A stretch of DNA of 64,000 nucleotides from Welwitschia mirabilis (GCA_051453625.1 JBOZIK010000001.1:121215244-121279243); one strand, 5' to 3'. Numbered from the stretch's first letter, positions 22,920 through 35,440 are shown. Translations and numbers: made by a program. The notes: a model not told the origin generated them from the sequence alone.

Positions 22920-24360
22920 AGGAGAATTAATCTTTAAGTGTAAAGAAGAAGTGATCATAAAATTTCAAGAAAATTTCAAGAAAATGTGAATCTTGTAATT
23001 AGATTGTGTAATCTGTTTTCTAAAAACTCAACATTAGTTTGGCACATAATTCATTTAAAACATCTTATAAACCTTAATTTACCTTTGAAAACTATGATAA
23101 TCCCTATAACCTACCTGATTATGATTAATATAAAATTTTAGATGATTACATTTAGCCCAAGAAAAACTTAGAAAACTTCATCTAATACAAATACCATATT
23201 CCTTATCCTTTACCCTCCTCTCCATATTTATTTGATTAATACTATTTACATTATAGTCAAACTCATTACCCCGAATTTGAAATACCTTGCGTTTAATAAG
23301 AGTTTAATTATACACTGTTTCTTACATCTTATGACCCTTATCCTTTATCATTTAATCTCTATTATCCATTATCCTTTATTAAATAACAACCTTCATCCAC
23401 TCATTTAAGAAGAGAGTAAAAACTGTCATGAATTCTTAAAACAAGATCAACCAATATCATGAAAGAATTTTCAAATAATACTTCTCTTCCTTAGATAATC
23501 TTGAGTAAATCTTTCAAACCTAAATCTAAATCCTCTAATAAATAACCCAAACTAATACTAAAATCATGGAAATCCTCAACTAACAAAAATAAGATCTTCC
23601 TCCAATACAAGAATCTAAGAGCCTTGAAGATTTTGAAAGAATTAATAATACTGAAACCAATGATACTAAAGCCACATCCATTAGGAATGAGGAAGAAATA
23701 AATGAGGAAATCCATGAGCATCTTGAATTTAAGAAATCATTAGTAAAGAATTTGTTATTTATGAGAAATATATTTTGAAGTAGGATTAAACATGTTATAG
23801 GATAATTTAGAAGATGAACAATCATGTGAGAAAGCATATACCTTAAAAAATTATACAAAAGCAGATGAGTCATTAAGCTTAATCTTAATAATAAGGAAAA
23901 CATTATCAAAGAGCTTACATATGATTCATTCTTACCTTCTTATCAACAACTCAATGAAATAATGATTGCATCCTCATCTTCATCTATTAAGCAAGATCTA
24001 TGTCTTAATGAAAAACCTTCTTTAGAACTAGGATCAACTATTAATGAACTTTATCAAGTAATTTCCAATTCACCTGTGTAAAATGATGTGTTGCAAGAGT
24101 TATGAAATATAAATAAACAACCTATGAGATAGAATACTAGTGATTTTAAAGATATAAACCTTTCTNNNNNNNNNNCTACTTATGCTAATTTTCTTTTAAA
24201 TTTAATAGAATCTTACATAAGGATTTACATGAATTCTCTACCAGTTCAAAATGTTTCACAAAGTTTTGAATCATTTGATGGTTTTTTCCACACTCTTGAG
24301 CCTTCACACACATATCACTTTGGATGATTTTTAGCTTTTAGATCAGATTTTTCTTGTAGA
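22920..24360 (+). pseudogene. Unknown coding-like region after integrase (position of the Athila third ORF)
   Basis: After pol, the plus strand keeps long stretches with few stops and protein-like composition. Examples are an acidic part with DFERINNTETNDTKAT and RNEEEINEEIHEHLEF (about 23620-23735), then KENIIKELTYDSFLPSYQQL (about 23895-23955), and SLPVQNVSQSFESFDGFF (about 24235-24290) ending in a stop at about 24325. I recognise no family. Athila elements often carry an extra ORF in this place, so position alone suggests a relic of it. A 10-N gap lies at 24166-24175. Confidence 0.35.
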
Positions 24361-26506
24361 ATACATTTTTCTTTTAGAATAGGTTTATTCTAGAAAAAAA
24401 TAAAAGACTTAAAAACATGTATGCTTGATGGTCTATCTCATCTAAAACCTTACAAGTACTTTCATCTTTGCAATCATTGCCTTAAATTTAATTACTTAGG
24501 AATTCCCCAATTTTATCCCTGTATGTCCTTTCATTCATTTCTTCCATCTTCTAACAACCCTATTAAGCTAATAGACCATCCACTCTGACCATCAATCTAT
24601 TATTTCTTAAGATTTATAGATATAGATTAATGGTCTTAAACAAAAATCAATAATAAATGATCTCATAATCACTTAAGTAATGTTTGAGATTAATTTTACT
24701 TGTGTGTTTTTAAGGAAAAATTACACTTATGTTAAGTTTATTGTTTAAAAATACATTTGCTTAAGGTTTTAAATTTTAGTAAAACTTAGTTGAAAAGATG
24801 GGATTCACCTTCATGTATGTTCTTCAAGTTTAAAAGCTCTAATGGGGACAAGATTTATTTTGATTGGACTAATTAGTGAATGACCCCTCTAATGTACATA
24901 AAAATTGAATATGAGAAGATGAACATAAAAAAATAATATATCTCTTCTCCAAATGCACATAACATTAATTACTTAATTAGGTTTAGTTAACTGCATTGGG
25001 GCTATAAACACTCAGTGGTAATGTACCTCTAATAATCTATTTTATAACATTTTCAACTGCATCTAGGCTATAGATGCTTGCTGAAAATGTAGCACTTACT
25101 TCCTAATAAATTCCCATGCTTAATTCTGTTAGAGGAAGATGGTATAATACTAGATGCTCAATGTGATTCAAAGGCTTAAACTAAGGATATATACATTGGT
25201 TAAAATGGAAAACAAGGGAAATTAAAGATGCAAATCGGAGGCCTTTAGTATTTTATTATCTTTTAGCTTTCATACTTAGGATTTTCTATGATTTCTTGAA
25301 AGCCATATAAGTTTAATCAAAACTATACTTATTTGATATCAAGATTCATTAAAAATTAAAAAAAATATAATAAGGGCCATTAACTTAGGTAGGATAGCTC
25401 ATTTATTCATTGATTAATAATTAAATTCATTATCACATTTTTATTGTCCAACTCCATCATTCATTTCACCTCACTCCTACCTTATAAAAGTAAAATTTTA
25501 GGGTTTAAATTTTTTTTATAATTTTTCAAAAGAAACAAATATATTTTTGCATTAATTATATTTTCCCCTTTCATAGCTTAGTCGCATCCTTCTACATATT
25601 TTTCAATAAAAGAACTCATCAAAATCTTTTTAAAGCTATGTTTTCAAATGCTTTAAACACTTTTCATCTAAACTCTGAGGATAAAGTTTAGTTTTAATTA
25701 GGGAATATGACATCTATTTTTTACCAAATTTTTCATTTTTATGCCTTCATTACTTAAAATTGGTCATAAAAATTTTAAAAGTCATATCATTTTCACACTT
25801 GAGTGCTTACACTTAGATAATTTTTCCATTTTTAAACTTTTTGTTATTAATTTTTTACTAAGAAACTAGCAAAAGTCTAATTAAAAAGTGTGTGAACATG
25901 TAAAAATCAACGTTACAATCAAGTTAAATAACTAATTTATCTTAATGGAAGACATTAGTATAATTAATTTTATTACAAAACATGTATTCTATTAATTTTT
26001 AATATTGATTATAAACTTATCACTTTCCCATGACATTTTCAGAGTAGTTATCACATTTTGAAGAACTTTATAAAAAATGAAAATAATCCAACCTAACATG
26101 CTAGTACTACTAACTAGAACTACTAGTGTCTTTGGTCTATAATGATGGATCACTTCCATTTTCACATTTCTAAGATTTCACATGCTAGGGAGAAGTAGAA
26201 AGATGATGGAAGCACATGTAAATGATAAACATTAATAGAAGCATCAACATCCAAGAGCCAAGTGTTGACTACATAATAAGAATCTCTACCTAATGATAAA
26301 GATAATAAATCATTCTACCTAATATCATCATTATGTGACTATTCACCTAATTCTATAAGCCAAAATATTGTAAGAATCTCCTACATCCATGCCCATCTAT
26401 AAANNNNNNNNNNACTTATCATTGGCAAAGTATAGTGTCTCTAAAGTATTAATCATAGTGGTCTTCTATGCACCTCTTTAGGAATAAGCTTACTTTCAAG
26501 GATAGT
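24361..26506. other. Non-coding AT-rich stretch
   Basis: No gene was recognised. Near 24990-25095 two similar segments ('aactgcat...ggctata...gct') follow each other about 75 bp apart. A 10-N gap is at 26404-26413. It may include the 3' untranslated part of the Athila-like copy, but no LTR start was seen. Confidence 0.4.
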
Positions 26507-26620
26507 TTGAGAAGTCCTTTTTGCTTTCTTTAACTTTAATGTAATTTATTTAGTTATAATTAATTGAGAAGTCCTTTTTGCTTCCTTCAACTTTAATGTA
26601 ATTTATTTAGTTATAATTAA
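26507..26620. repeat. 57-bp direct tandem duplication
   Basis: Copies at 26507-26563 and 26564-26620 differ at only two or three positions by eye. They begin TTGAGAAGTCC and end TTATAATTAA. The high identity in otherwise decayed DNA points to a recent replication-slippage event or an assembly stutter. Confidence 0.8.
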
Positions 26621-28228
26621 ATTATAAAGTGTTTTTCTGTTGTTATCTTTAATTGATTTTATAATAGATATGCTTAAGTAAAATGCACTATCAATTTTTT
26701 TTGGTCAATTGAGTGAACTCATTAAGTTAATTGATCTAAGTCTTAGTAATTTCATGGATCTTATGCACTTAAAGTTTATACTTTTTATTTGTAGTACTAG
26801 GTTGTGAAGGATTAATGAATTTCAAATTTACAAATAATCAAATGATGAATGAGATTATGTCATCATGGCTCAAGCCTTTATACTTCATGACATGAAGTTT
26901 ATTTTAGAATAGTGTAGCATATGGTCGAGTGAGAAACTATGAAGGATGTATTGGATAACTTGCATTTAAGGAATAGTTTGTGTAATTTCTACTAAGTTTC
27001 AGCTTGGTTTTAAATCTAGTTCATCTACTAAAACAAATAAGGAAGAGTAGTTGAATATAGTATTATATTAATATAATAATGATGATCAACACTTCTTTTT
27101 AATGATTCTTTTTATAAGCTATTTTTATTTCTTAAATAAAATTTAAATTTAGTACATGATCATTCTCCATTTCATTAATGCTTTGATAATCCATTTTAGA
27201 TGATCCATTATTATTTCCTATTATAAACGTATGATTCCAACTAAATGTCTTAGAAAAGTATTATATTATTATGGTAAATTGTATTATGAATCATATTTTT
27301 GTATTTTTTTGGATATATTTAGTTGCTACTTTTTTTAGTATATTTTTATTGTTTATATTATAATTTTCACTATTAAGTGCTACCTTTATTATGTTGGAGT
27401 ATTATTATATACATTAATCAAATTTATAATTTTTTATATTGGTTACGTTAGTCCTTACATATTATTCTCTTTCAAAATTTTATCTTTTAAGGTCACTCAT
27501 ATCATGAAATCATGACCCCATTCCTCCCTAGTCATCTTCATAACATATACCTATAACTATTTATTTATTGATAAGTGAAATCCTTACTAAATTTAATCAA
27601 CTTGTGATTTCTATCTTTTGACCACTTATGAGAATGTGAAAAAGTGCTAATTTCTTAAATTTCACTCTTCTTATAGTCATATAGCTACTTTTTATTGGTT
27701 ATTTAGCTTAGATTTTGGGCCAAAATCATGAATTCACATTATTATGCTACTTCTCTATAAGATCTTTGTAGCCTCCTCAAATAACTAAATAATTATATCT
27801 TCTTCAACTTATATTTTATTAAATTTTTCTATATATATGTCAGGACTAAGTATTGCATGCTAAGTTAATTGGTTCCTTTAGGTTAAATACATGATCTTAT
27901 GATTTTCTTCTTATTTAAACTTGTTAAATAATTAAATCTTGATCTTTATTTATCTTTTATAAAAGGGCTTTATCTAGTTGTGATTTAGTTTTAACTATTT
28001 TTTTAACTTTAAGGATTATTATGAATTTAGTACCTTGTTACATGCCCTTGCTATCAAATTTAAAATTAGTTTCTTTTGGGTCATATCATTTAATTAATAA
28101 AAATTAACTAACTAAAATTAGTGATTAAGTTGATGGACTTACATCATGAAGAAGCATTACATTAAGAGGTTATTGTTAATGACATTAATAACTTATCCTT
28201 ATTATCAACATAGGTAAATCATATAACT
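26621..28228. other. Non-coding AT-rich stretch
   Basis: Nothing recognisable: no open frame of note, no LTR ends and no repeats visible by eye. Confidence 0.4.
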
Positions 28229-28339
28229 ACAAAATTTATAAGCATATAAACAATCAAATTTTTTGGTTAGATTATGCATAGTATACAAAATTTATAAACA
28301 TATAAACAATTAAATTTTTTGGTTAGATTATGCATAGTA
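28229..28339. repeat. 56-bp direct tandem duplication
   Basis: Copies at 28229-28284 and 28285-28339 share ACAAAATTTATAA at the start and GGTTAGATTATGCATAGTA at the end, with two or three differences. It resembles the duplication at 26507 in size but not in sequence. Confidence 0.8.
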
Positions 28340-29329
28340 GGTATAGCATTCACGAAGTTGGATTGGGCCAATAACAAATATTAGAGATATAAGTGGTTCC
28401 AATGTCTTCTAAAATATCTTTTCTTTTGATTAGAGTTCTAAGGTTATTTTAGATAACTAATTACAAATCCACTAATATTTCTATCTCCATGTCTTTTAGC
28501 TATTACTTTTCTATGTAGTTTTTTTAACTCTTTGAATCTTATTTTCTATTTTCTTTTCTTTAAGAATACCCTTTGGCACATTTCTCTTCATGTCTTTACT
28601 CACTATTGTTTACCTTGTCTCTATTTACCCTTTTCAATCATCTTAATAGAAACTATAAGTAATGAATCAATAGATAGATCTCTATAGAACTTGTATTAAT
28701 CCACTCTTATGTTCCTTTTCTTTCTTATTGAGTAATTTTAGATTCCTTTTCTCTCTATTTTAAAATGTCTTTAAGCTTGAAATTCATTATATATGGTGTT
28801 TTTACTAGTCATATGTTGAGTTAATTTATTAATTGGACTATCTGCAACTTAAAAGAGTAATGTAGTTACTGTAAGTTTTATTGTTCTTACATGTGTTATC
28901 TTCAAAATTTAAATGTTTTTATTAATTGATTTCATGAGTAAAATGGATATGAAAGAATATTTTACTTCAATCCTTGATAAACAAATAAAAGACAACTTTG
29001 ATAGATGTAAAATATATTTGCCATGGAAGCAATGTATCCATGAGAGGACCATCCTCTATTACAACCAAATGAGGTAGAAAAGATAATTGGCAATAGAGAG
29101 AATGATATAGACAAGGAAAAGAATTTGTAGAGGCTTGATCATTTAAGATACAAAATATGATTAGTATTATACTTATTAGGATGATTAATATGATTGATTA
29201 ACAAGTTTGTAGATAACATTCCAAACTTATTCAATCATTTATGTGACTTTGAAGGAAGATTTATTTAATATAATATTATTTATCATATTAAGTTATTTTC
29301 TATATCAAGTCATTTTTAAATTCTTTAGA
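28340..29329. other. Non-coding stretch
   Basis: No gene was recognised. If the LTR at 29598 is the 3' LTR of a plus-strand chromovirus, integrase would be expected here, but I could not read any of its motifs. Confidence 0.35.
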
Positions 29330-29590
29330 TGTGGATTTAAATTTAAAATTCAAAGATAAATTAAGTTATACATAGTTAGATAGTTAAGAAGTGGACATTC
29401 AACTAAATTATACATTTGAAGTTTAAACAATTAAAATTTTATATTAAAATAAAGTTATATTTAAAGGAAGAGAAATTCAACTTTATAAAGTTTAATAATA
29501 AGAAGAGATAAAATCAAGAGCTACTTGGAAATATGAAACAAAATCTAATCTTTCTTTTTCAATTTTTGAGGATGAAAACTTTTAAGGGGT
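29330..29590 (+). pseudogene. Possible chromodomain end of a chromovirus integrase
   Basis: The last conceptual codons before the polypurine tract read QEEIKSRATWKYETKSNLSF then SIFEDENF. Chromoviral polyproteins of the Tekay/Del type end in a similar EEATWE...YPxLF pattern followed by an F-E-D-E-x-F stretch overlapping the purine tract. The region upstream (YTVRXLRSGHSTK) could be the start of the chromodomain. Many stops are present. The call leans on position and is tentative. Confidence 0.35.
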
Positions 29591-29597
29591 TGAGAAA
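29583..29597 (+). promoter_or_regulatory. Polypurine tract
   Basis: AAGGGG followed by TTGAGAAA ends directly at the TGTTATGTC LTR start. This is the arrangement expected for plus-strand priming in chromoviruses. Confidence 0.5.
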
Positions 29598-30850
29598 TGT
29601 TATGTCTAGAATTTTTGAAGTTTGAAGAATTTATCCCAAATAGTTAAATAAGAATTAAATCAAAAATAATATTTATCTAATAGGCATACTAAGATTATTT
29701 AATTACTATATTTTTTATTTATTCTTTATTTATTAGTATATTATTATTATTTGAGATATAATTCTTTACTGTTTTGTTGTAATTATTATTTTAAATGCTT
29801 TCTTTTCTTGTAATAACTATAATAATAATATTATTTTTGTAGTCTTTTATTGTTTATTTAATGATATACTTTAGTAACTAAATTAGTGGTTGTATAAATA
29901 TTATTTTATTTCCTTTGTAACTATTGCATTTAATGTACAATATTTAGTATATTCCCTTATTTTATTATTTTCTACTTCAAGTGCATACAAAAGATTCTTG
30001 CAATGGTTATAATTATTAAGATGCATTATGTTGGTTTATTTTAATATTTTATTTTAGTAGTACACCCTAAAGTAACATTTCTAATTATGATGTTGTATTT
30101 TCTTTTATTATTAGTTAATATGTATTCATTATGATAAATATTTATATATGACAAAATATTATCTTCATGTTTCTATTAAAATTACTTACTAAATATCTCA
30201 TCTTCATTCTTTTCTTAATAATTATGAGTAGTGACATGTTTTTAAAATTTTGGAATTTTCCTTTAAATGGTTTATTAGTGTAAATACAAATGATTCTTTG
30301 TCTTTTCTACAAATAAAAATATGTCATGTGATTGAGATTTATGTTATTTATACTTATTTTGGAAAAATTCCAAGAACTTATTGGATTATGTAACTTAGAC
30401 ATTGATGATGAAGGCATCATTTTCATGGCTATTATTTATTTATTATCAAATTAATCTTTGGCATGATAGGCATTTACTATTACTATGAAAAATTATTAAA
30501 GGTATCTAGTGATTAGGAAAAGTAATGATTAGGGGTTAGACATTCTTAACTATTTTTCAAAGAATAATAGTGGCTTGTATGCATCCCTTAAAGTTCCCAA
30601 TATCATTTGAATTCATTTATCTAATTATAAAGAGGGTCTCTTTTCTCCTTGGTCTTATTCTTTTGAAGATCCTCTAGTCTTGAATTATCAGAGACCTTCT
30701 ACCTTAGATCTTTGAAAACTTTGGAGTCTTTAAATCTTATAGTCTTTGCAGCTTGGATGTAGTAATCTTAAAGCTTGGAAAACCTGATGTTGAATCATAA
30801 GTATGGTTTTAGGTTTCTTTTTATTTCTTGTATAGTCCTAAGATATTATG

Positions 30851-30874
30851 TTTTTTTTTTTTTTTTTTTTTAAT
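30851..30874. repeat. Poly-T run (24 T)
   Basis: An uninterrupted homopolymer inside the LTR. Its length is prone to sequencing error. Confidence 0.9.
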
Positions 30875-31179
30875 GACTCTATGTTCTTTCATTCTTTCAT
30901 AGTTTAAATTGGTTCTTATTTCCTAATAAATCCGTTATTTTATTGAAATTTTAAAGTATCTTCGTTATTTCTATTGGTTTGAAAAATCTTTAGGTTGTTT
31001 TTTTAAAAATTTATTCTTGCATGAATTCATTTCTTGTGAGCTAGGGAAATGAAACCTTCTTAGAAAACTTGCTAAGTATCTTAATACTAGGATTAATAAC
31101 CTATGATTATAAATCTTATCATTTTTTATGATGTATTTTAATCCTTTAAATCTTTATGAAAATAAGAATTGCAAGATTG

Positions 31180-31505
31180 TTGAGTAAGGTAGTGGAATAT
31201 GAGGAACCCATGGATTGCTAAAAGAGGTAATAGAATTGATAAACCATAGATTGTCAAGTGAGGTAATGGAATTGAGAAATCCACATATCACAAACTGAGG
31301 TAGTGGAATATGAAAAAAATTCCATAGATAACTAAGTGAGGCAATGGAATTAATAAATCCATAGATCACTAAGTCAAGAAGTGGAATATGAAAAACCCAT
31401 AAATTAGTGAGTGAGACACTAGAATTAATAAGTCCATAGATCACTAAGTAAGGTAGTAGAAAAAAGAAAAATAAATCCATAGATTATTAAGTGAGGCAGT
31501 GGAAG
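31180..31505. repeat. 37-bp minisatellite, about eight to nine copies
   Basis: Units have the form 'aatggaattaataaatcc' then 'atagatcactaagtgaggt', 36-43 bp each, alternating with a variant carrying 'agtggaatatgaaaaa'. The regular spacing keeps a 108-codon minus-strand frame open (31480-31154) with repeated L-x-x-Y-G-x-I-N-S words. That frame is a by-product of the repeat and not a gene. Confidence 0.75.
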
Positions 31506-32118
31506 AAAGACTAAAAACTAGTTATTATCATTTCATTTTCATAAATCTATCACTTGAGAACACTCTTGTCTTATCTTAATCTATCTTATGTCTTGGGATT
31601 CTTCATACCTTTATCTTTGCCTTGTCTAGGCCATACTAGGGACCATGATGATTCATAGTTCCCACTCCATACTTTTTTGTAATAAATAAGTGTTAAACTA
31701 GAGAATAATAAAAGTTAATTTATCTTACTGAGGAGAGCAGGTAGAAATAAAATATTTATTATCCATCTTGTGATTGAAAAATATAAATTAGAGTAACTTG
31801 TTTTCTACTTTAGTTTTTGATATTATTATATCTTGTGATTGACTTTTTATTTATAAAAATTAGCAATAATTATTTCTAATAGACTTGTAAACATTGTATC
31901 TTTAAGATATCAACTTGATTTATTTCTTAAACTTGTAGTTTTAATTTAAATTAAAAAAGAATCATAGTTGTATCTTAACTTGAGGCTTTCACTAAATTAA
32001 TTTTAGCTAGTATGTATTATTTTTCTATTGTAACTACATCTTTCTTATAAGATTCGATGTTTTAGGTGTTCATCATTCTATTTAAATCCTTTAGCTAAAA
32101 AGTGTGGACTTTACATTT

Positions 32119-32130
32119 TTGTATCAAAGC
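32119..32130 (+). promoter_or_regulatory. Primer binding site, initiator-Met tRNA type
   Basis: TTGTATCAAAGC compares with TGGTATCAGAGC at 10 of 12 positions and starts four bases after the LTR end. Chromoviruses commonly use this primer. Confidence 0.5.
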
Positions 32131-32234
32131 ATAATTTTCATTTTATTATAATAGTTTATGCATAGTTTTAGTAGTATATGTTGAGGACATCACATTGTTG
32201 CATAAAAGTAACATTCAAATTTTTTAGATTAAAA

Positions 32235-33770
32235 AGTATATGTTATAAGTTATTTCTTTCCACTTGCAAGTTAGTGCCTCTAAAGACTTAAAGAATCTAA
32301 TGGCTTTCATTGTTTCAATTTGATTTGATGAAAAATTAAAGACCCTTTTATAGATTTCTTTATTCTTTCCTTCATCCCTTGTTAGTAGTACTATTTTCTA
32401 ATAATGGTATAAGTTTTTACAAAGCCAATATGACTAGAATATGGAACTTCATGGGCTTATTTAAGAAGTTGATTTTGCTAAATACCTACAAGTATGCACA
32501 CTCTTTCTTTTCTCATTAATATCTCATATAATGTAATGGAATAGAGAGGAAATATTCTTTGTTTATTAGTTTTCTCCACATTACTCCTAATATTTTATCT
32601 TAAGGTATTTGATCCATAATCTTTTTGGTCATCTTAGAGTTTACAACATAAATAAGCATACACCGCATGTAGATGAATCAGTCTACAACTATATATTCTT
32701 TAATAAGGATTATTTAATATCAAAATCATACTTGACTAGTAATTCCATCTAATATCTTTGTCACATGTTTACAAAAGAATGCTTTTACAAATATTCTAAA
32801 CTATGATCCCTAGTTTTTAAATAAAATTTACCTCCTAGAAAATGATGTCTCTAAACTTTTATGGCATGAATGAATGTTAATAGTTTCAAGTCATGTAATG
32901 GATAATTATGTTTATATTTATTTAACTTCTTTGACTCATATGTAATTACTTGATCATCTGGCATTAATATTGATATTCCATTTTCACATACAACAATAAC
33001 TAGAATTTATTCTTTTTTGATTTCTAAATTCTTTAACATAAGGGTTGTCATAAGAACAAGCTTAAGGTATGGAAAATATTCTTTACATTTATTTGTAAAA
33101 TTTAAAGGCACCATCATCTTTTTAAATATATTATGCGTGATGCAAATTTAGAGTAGTTTTAATAAATTACCTATAGAATCTAGCTAATTTCAAGAAGCAT
33201 TTTTACTTCAATTAGACCTTTTGCCTTTGATCAATGTTGTACTTCTAATTCTTTGCTAGGATTCATTGCATTAATAAGCTCAAGTAGCATAATCATAAAC
33301 TTGTAACACTATATCTTATTTTTAAGGTTATCTTAGGAATATATTCTTGTTAAACTAAGATTTTATGATATTCTAGACTTTAAATTAATCCTTGTAAATT
33401 ACTATAATCCTTGGATTTAATTTATAAGATCACCATTATAAATAAAAGATATTTGTTTTTAATGATTAGCATTATTAATTAATGATAGTCTATGCATATC
33501 CTAAAATATCCATCCTTTTTTCCCCTTAAACAATTAAGGGATCCCTAGGATGATATATCTAGTTTAATTTTAACTTCATTTAATATCTCTTCAATATGTA
33601 ACTTTAATTCTCTCAACTCTAAGATTAATACCTATAATGGATATAAGATATTGGTTTTGTTTTAAATCTAACTTAATAGCATGTTATACCTTTCTTTTTG
33701 GTGACAGACCATTCTTATCTTTAGAAATCTTGTAGAATTATTATACCTATTTAGATAACTTGATCTTTAG
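32235..33770 (-). pseudogene. Chromovirus-like RT-RNase H-integrase fragment, inverted and broken
   Basis: On the minus strand, from 33770 downwards: LSPKRKVXHAIKLDL (the pre-RT block), then GKKDGYFRICIDYH and IKNKYLL (RT entry, about 33525-33440), YIPKITLKIRY (about 33340-33300), NYPLHDLKLLTFIHAIK then WRHHFLGGKFYLKT and DHSLEYL (RNase H, about 32910-32800). Last comes AHEVPYSSHIGFVKTY with QGMKERIKKSI and a former Cys pair (integrase zinc-binding part, about 32450-32280). The wording fits chromovirus Ty3/gypsy rather than Athila. It stops near 32235, where the leader of the plus-strand chromovirus LTR ends. Stops are abundant. Confidence 0.6.
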
Positions 33771-35089
33771 ATTCATTGTAACTAATGCAAACATTTGTAT
33801 TTTCTATAATGCTCTTCTTATTTTGTTCTTTGTCAATAATAGGATTTGCTTTATCTTTCCTTCTCCTTTCATGGTTTGGCCTCCAAGTAGAGAAGGAATA
33901 AAAAGAGAATTATTTGAAAGAAAGCTTTAATATTAAAATTTATTTTAAAAAATATTCTTAAAATTGCATCATATTTGCTAATATCAAAAACATAAAATTT
34001 ATAGCAATTTTTGCTATTATGTTTACATAATAAACTTAAAAATTTATTTCTTAATTATTTTATCTTTAAAAAATTTTATGCTTCTAGAAGGAAAAAAATG
34101 TTTCATTTTAGGACTATAAATTAAAATTAAAATAGAACTATTTTATATAGATCCTATAATTTATATAAGAAAATTGATTTTTGATCAAATCTATTTAAAT
34201 GAGAAAAATAGCCACTTCCTTGCTTCTTGTAATTCTTATTATGAAGGGGATACTCAACTTAGTTTTACTTTTTCTTTTTTCTTAGGTAGTCCTTCATTAG
34301 ATATTATTTTCTCTTATAAATATAATGAATTAGAGGTATTAAATCTTCCATGAGTTTCTAGGATTGTAGTTGCAAAAACTATTGAGTTTGGGGTTATCAA
34401 AGGTCCTATGGCTTTGATTGAGGGTTTATACTAGTGGTCATGCAAGAATTTATTATGACTTATTATTTATTTTTTATATAATATTTTATCATTTTGTATG
34501 CTTTCTATTATTATTTTAGTTTAGATAAATATACTAGATTTTATAATCTTAGTGGAAGGATGTCAAGGAAGTCATTAGCTAACTCTTTAAAACCTCTTTA
34601 ATATTAGAACTTTTCTAATTTCTAGAATCCTCTTAATGTTCATTTAGAATTTTTCTTCTTAAAATTATTTTAATTCCATTCATTTTTATTTAATAAACTA
34701 ATCAAGGATGAAAGCCTTGCATTACTCATCTATAGAATTTTTTTCACTTAATCCAATGATTTCTTATTATGGTAAATCCATTTCATCATGTTGTTATATG
34801 TATTGTCAAAAACACTATTGCATTTTAGTCTTGATTATCATTTTTAACATGATTTAGTTAAAAGTAATGTTGAATATATTGGATTCATTATAAATTATTT
34901 TTATAAGAACTAAGATTCCTACATACATTTTGATTTATACCTTCTTAATGTATTCTTAAAATATCTTTTATTTAATGAATAGTTTGTGTGCTTCTTCATG
35001 TAATTTATGAATTCAATCCTCACATTAAGAGATATGTTTATCAAGTTCTTCAAGTACTCTAAGAATGGTAGAGATTTATGTAAATGAAT
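33771..35089. other. Non-coding stretch
   Basis: No gene was recognised. Gag and protease of the inverted chromovirus fragment would be expected at this end, but the conceptual minus-strand reading shows no zinc knuckle or protease motif. Confidence 0.35.
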
Positions 35090-35440
35090 GTGCTATGTTC
35101 TAAATCTATGCTTAGACTGATTTATTACTTCTTTTCCAAGTGATTACATGAGTTTCTTCCATGGCGTTATTGCAAAACTTATAGGATGAAGTTAAGTTTT
35201 TCATTTTTTAGATTTGAAGAGGCCTTGACATTTATGTAATTGGCTATAATTCTTGATGAACTTCATTAATCCTCTATTCAAAAGTATTGATATGATCATT
35301 CATATGGTATTTCATGATCTAGCACTGTATAAATTATCAAGGCACTTTGGTACACATCTTGCTTTTCTTTTTATTAAGAGTAATATAGTTAATCATTAAA
35401 AATTGCAACTAGTACAAACTATTATTAGATATTTAATTTT
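35090..35440 (-). pseudogene. Weak trace of copia Gag (UBN2-type)
   Basis: The minus-strand conceptual text across frames contains HINTF then INEVHQEL, SSYKFCNNAMEETHVITWK and EEVHKL-like words. These follow the order of the copia UBN2 region (DHINxFNxI ... LPxSYExF ... LTxEEV). All are interrupted. It would be one more decayed copia copy. It could also be chance similarity. Confidence 0.3.

Larger units (their letters stand above)
15227..24600 (+). mobile_element. Longest Athila-like Ty3/gypsy copy, coding order intact but dead
   Basis: Plus-strand order: 5' LTR (15227-16465), tRNA-Asp-type PBS (16469-16486), leader with hairpins, gag (from about 17198), linker, protease (about 19060-19520), RT (about 20090-20750), RNase H (about 20960-21260), integrase (about 21540-22680), and a further coding-like region to about 24360. 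No 3' LTR follows directly. The protein order, the RT and integrase wording and the primer type fit the Athila branch. Many stops, an assembly gap and lost catalytic residues show it is inactive. The right boundary is approximate. Confidence 0.7.
29598..32115 (+). repeat. Large chromovirus-type LTR (about 2.5 kb)
   Basis: It begins TGTTATGTC after a polypurine tract and ends TTTACA at 32115, directly followed by a PBS. A length near 2.5 kb is within the range known for Tekay/Del LTRs. It contains a run of 24 T (30851-30874) and a 37-bp minisatellite (31180-31505). Flanking by a purine tract on one side and a PBS on the other is unusual for one LTR. No second copy was seen, so both ends rest on these signals. 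Confidence 0.45.

Noticed and set aside
23491-23909. Hydrophobic minus-strand frames of 76 and 109 codons
   Set aside because: Opposite an acidic plus-strand coding-like region downstream of integrase. The hydrophobicity is the antisense image of Lys/Glu-rich codons.
31154-31480. 108-codon minus-strand frame
   Set aside because: Created by the 37-bp minisatellite. The peptide repeats follow the DNA period and no protein family fits.
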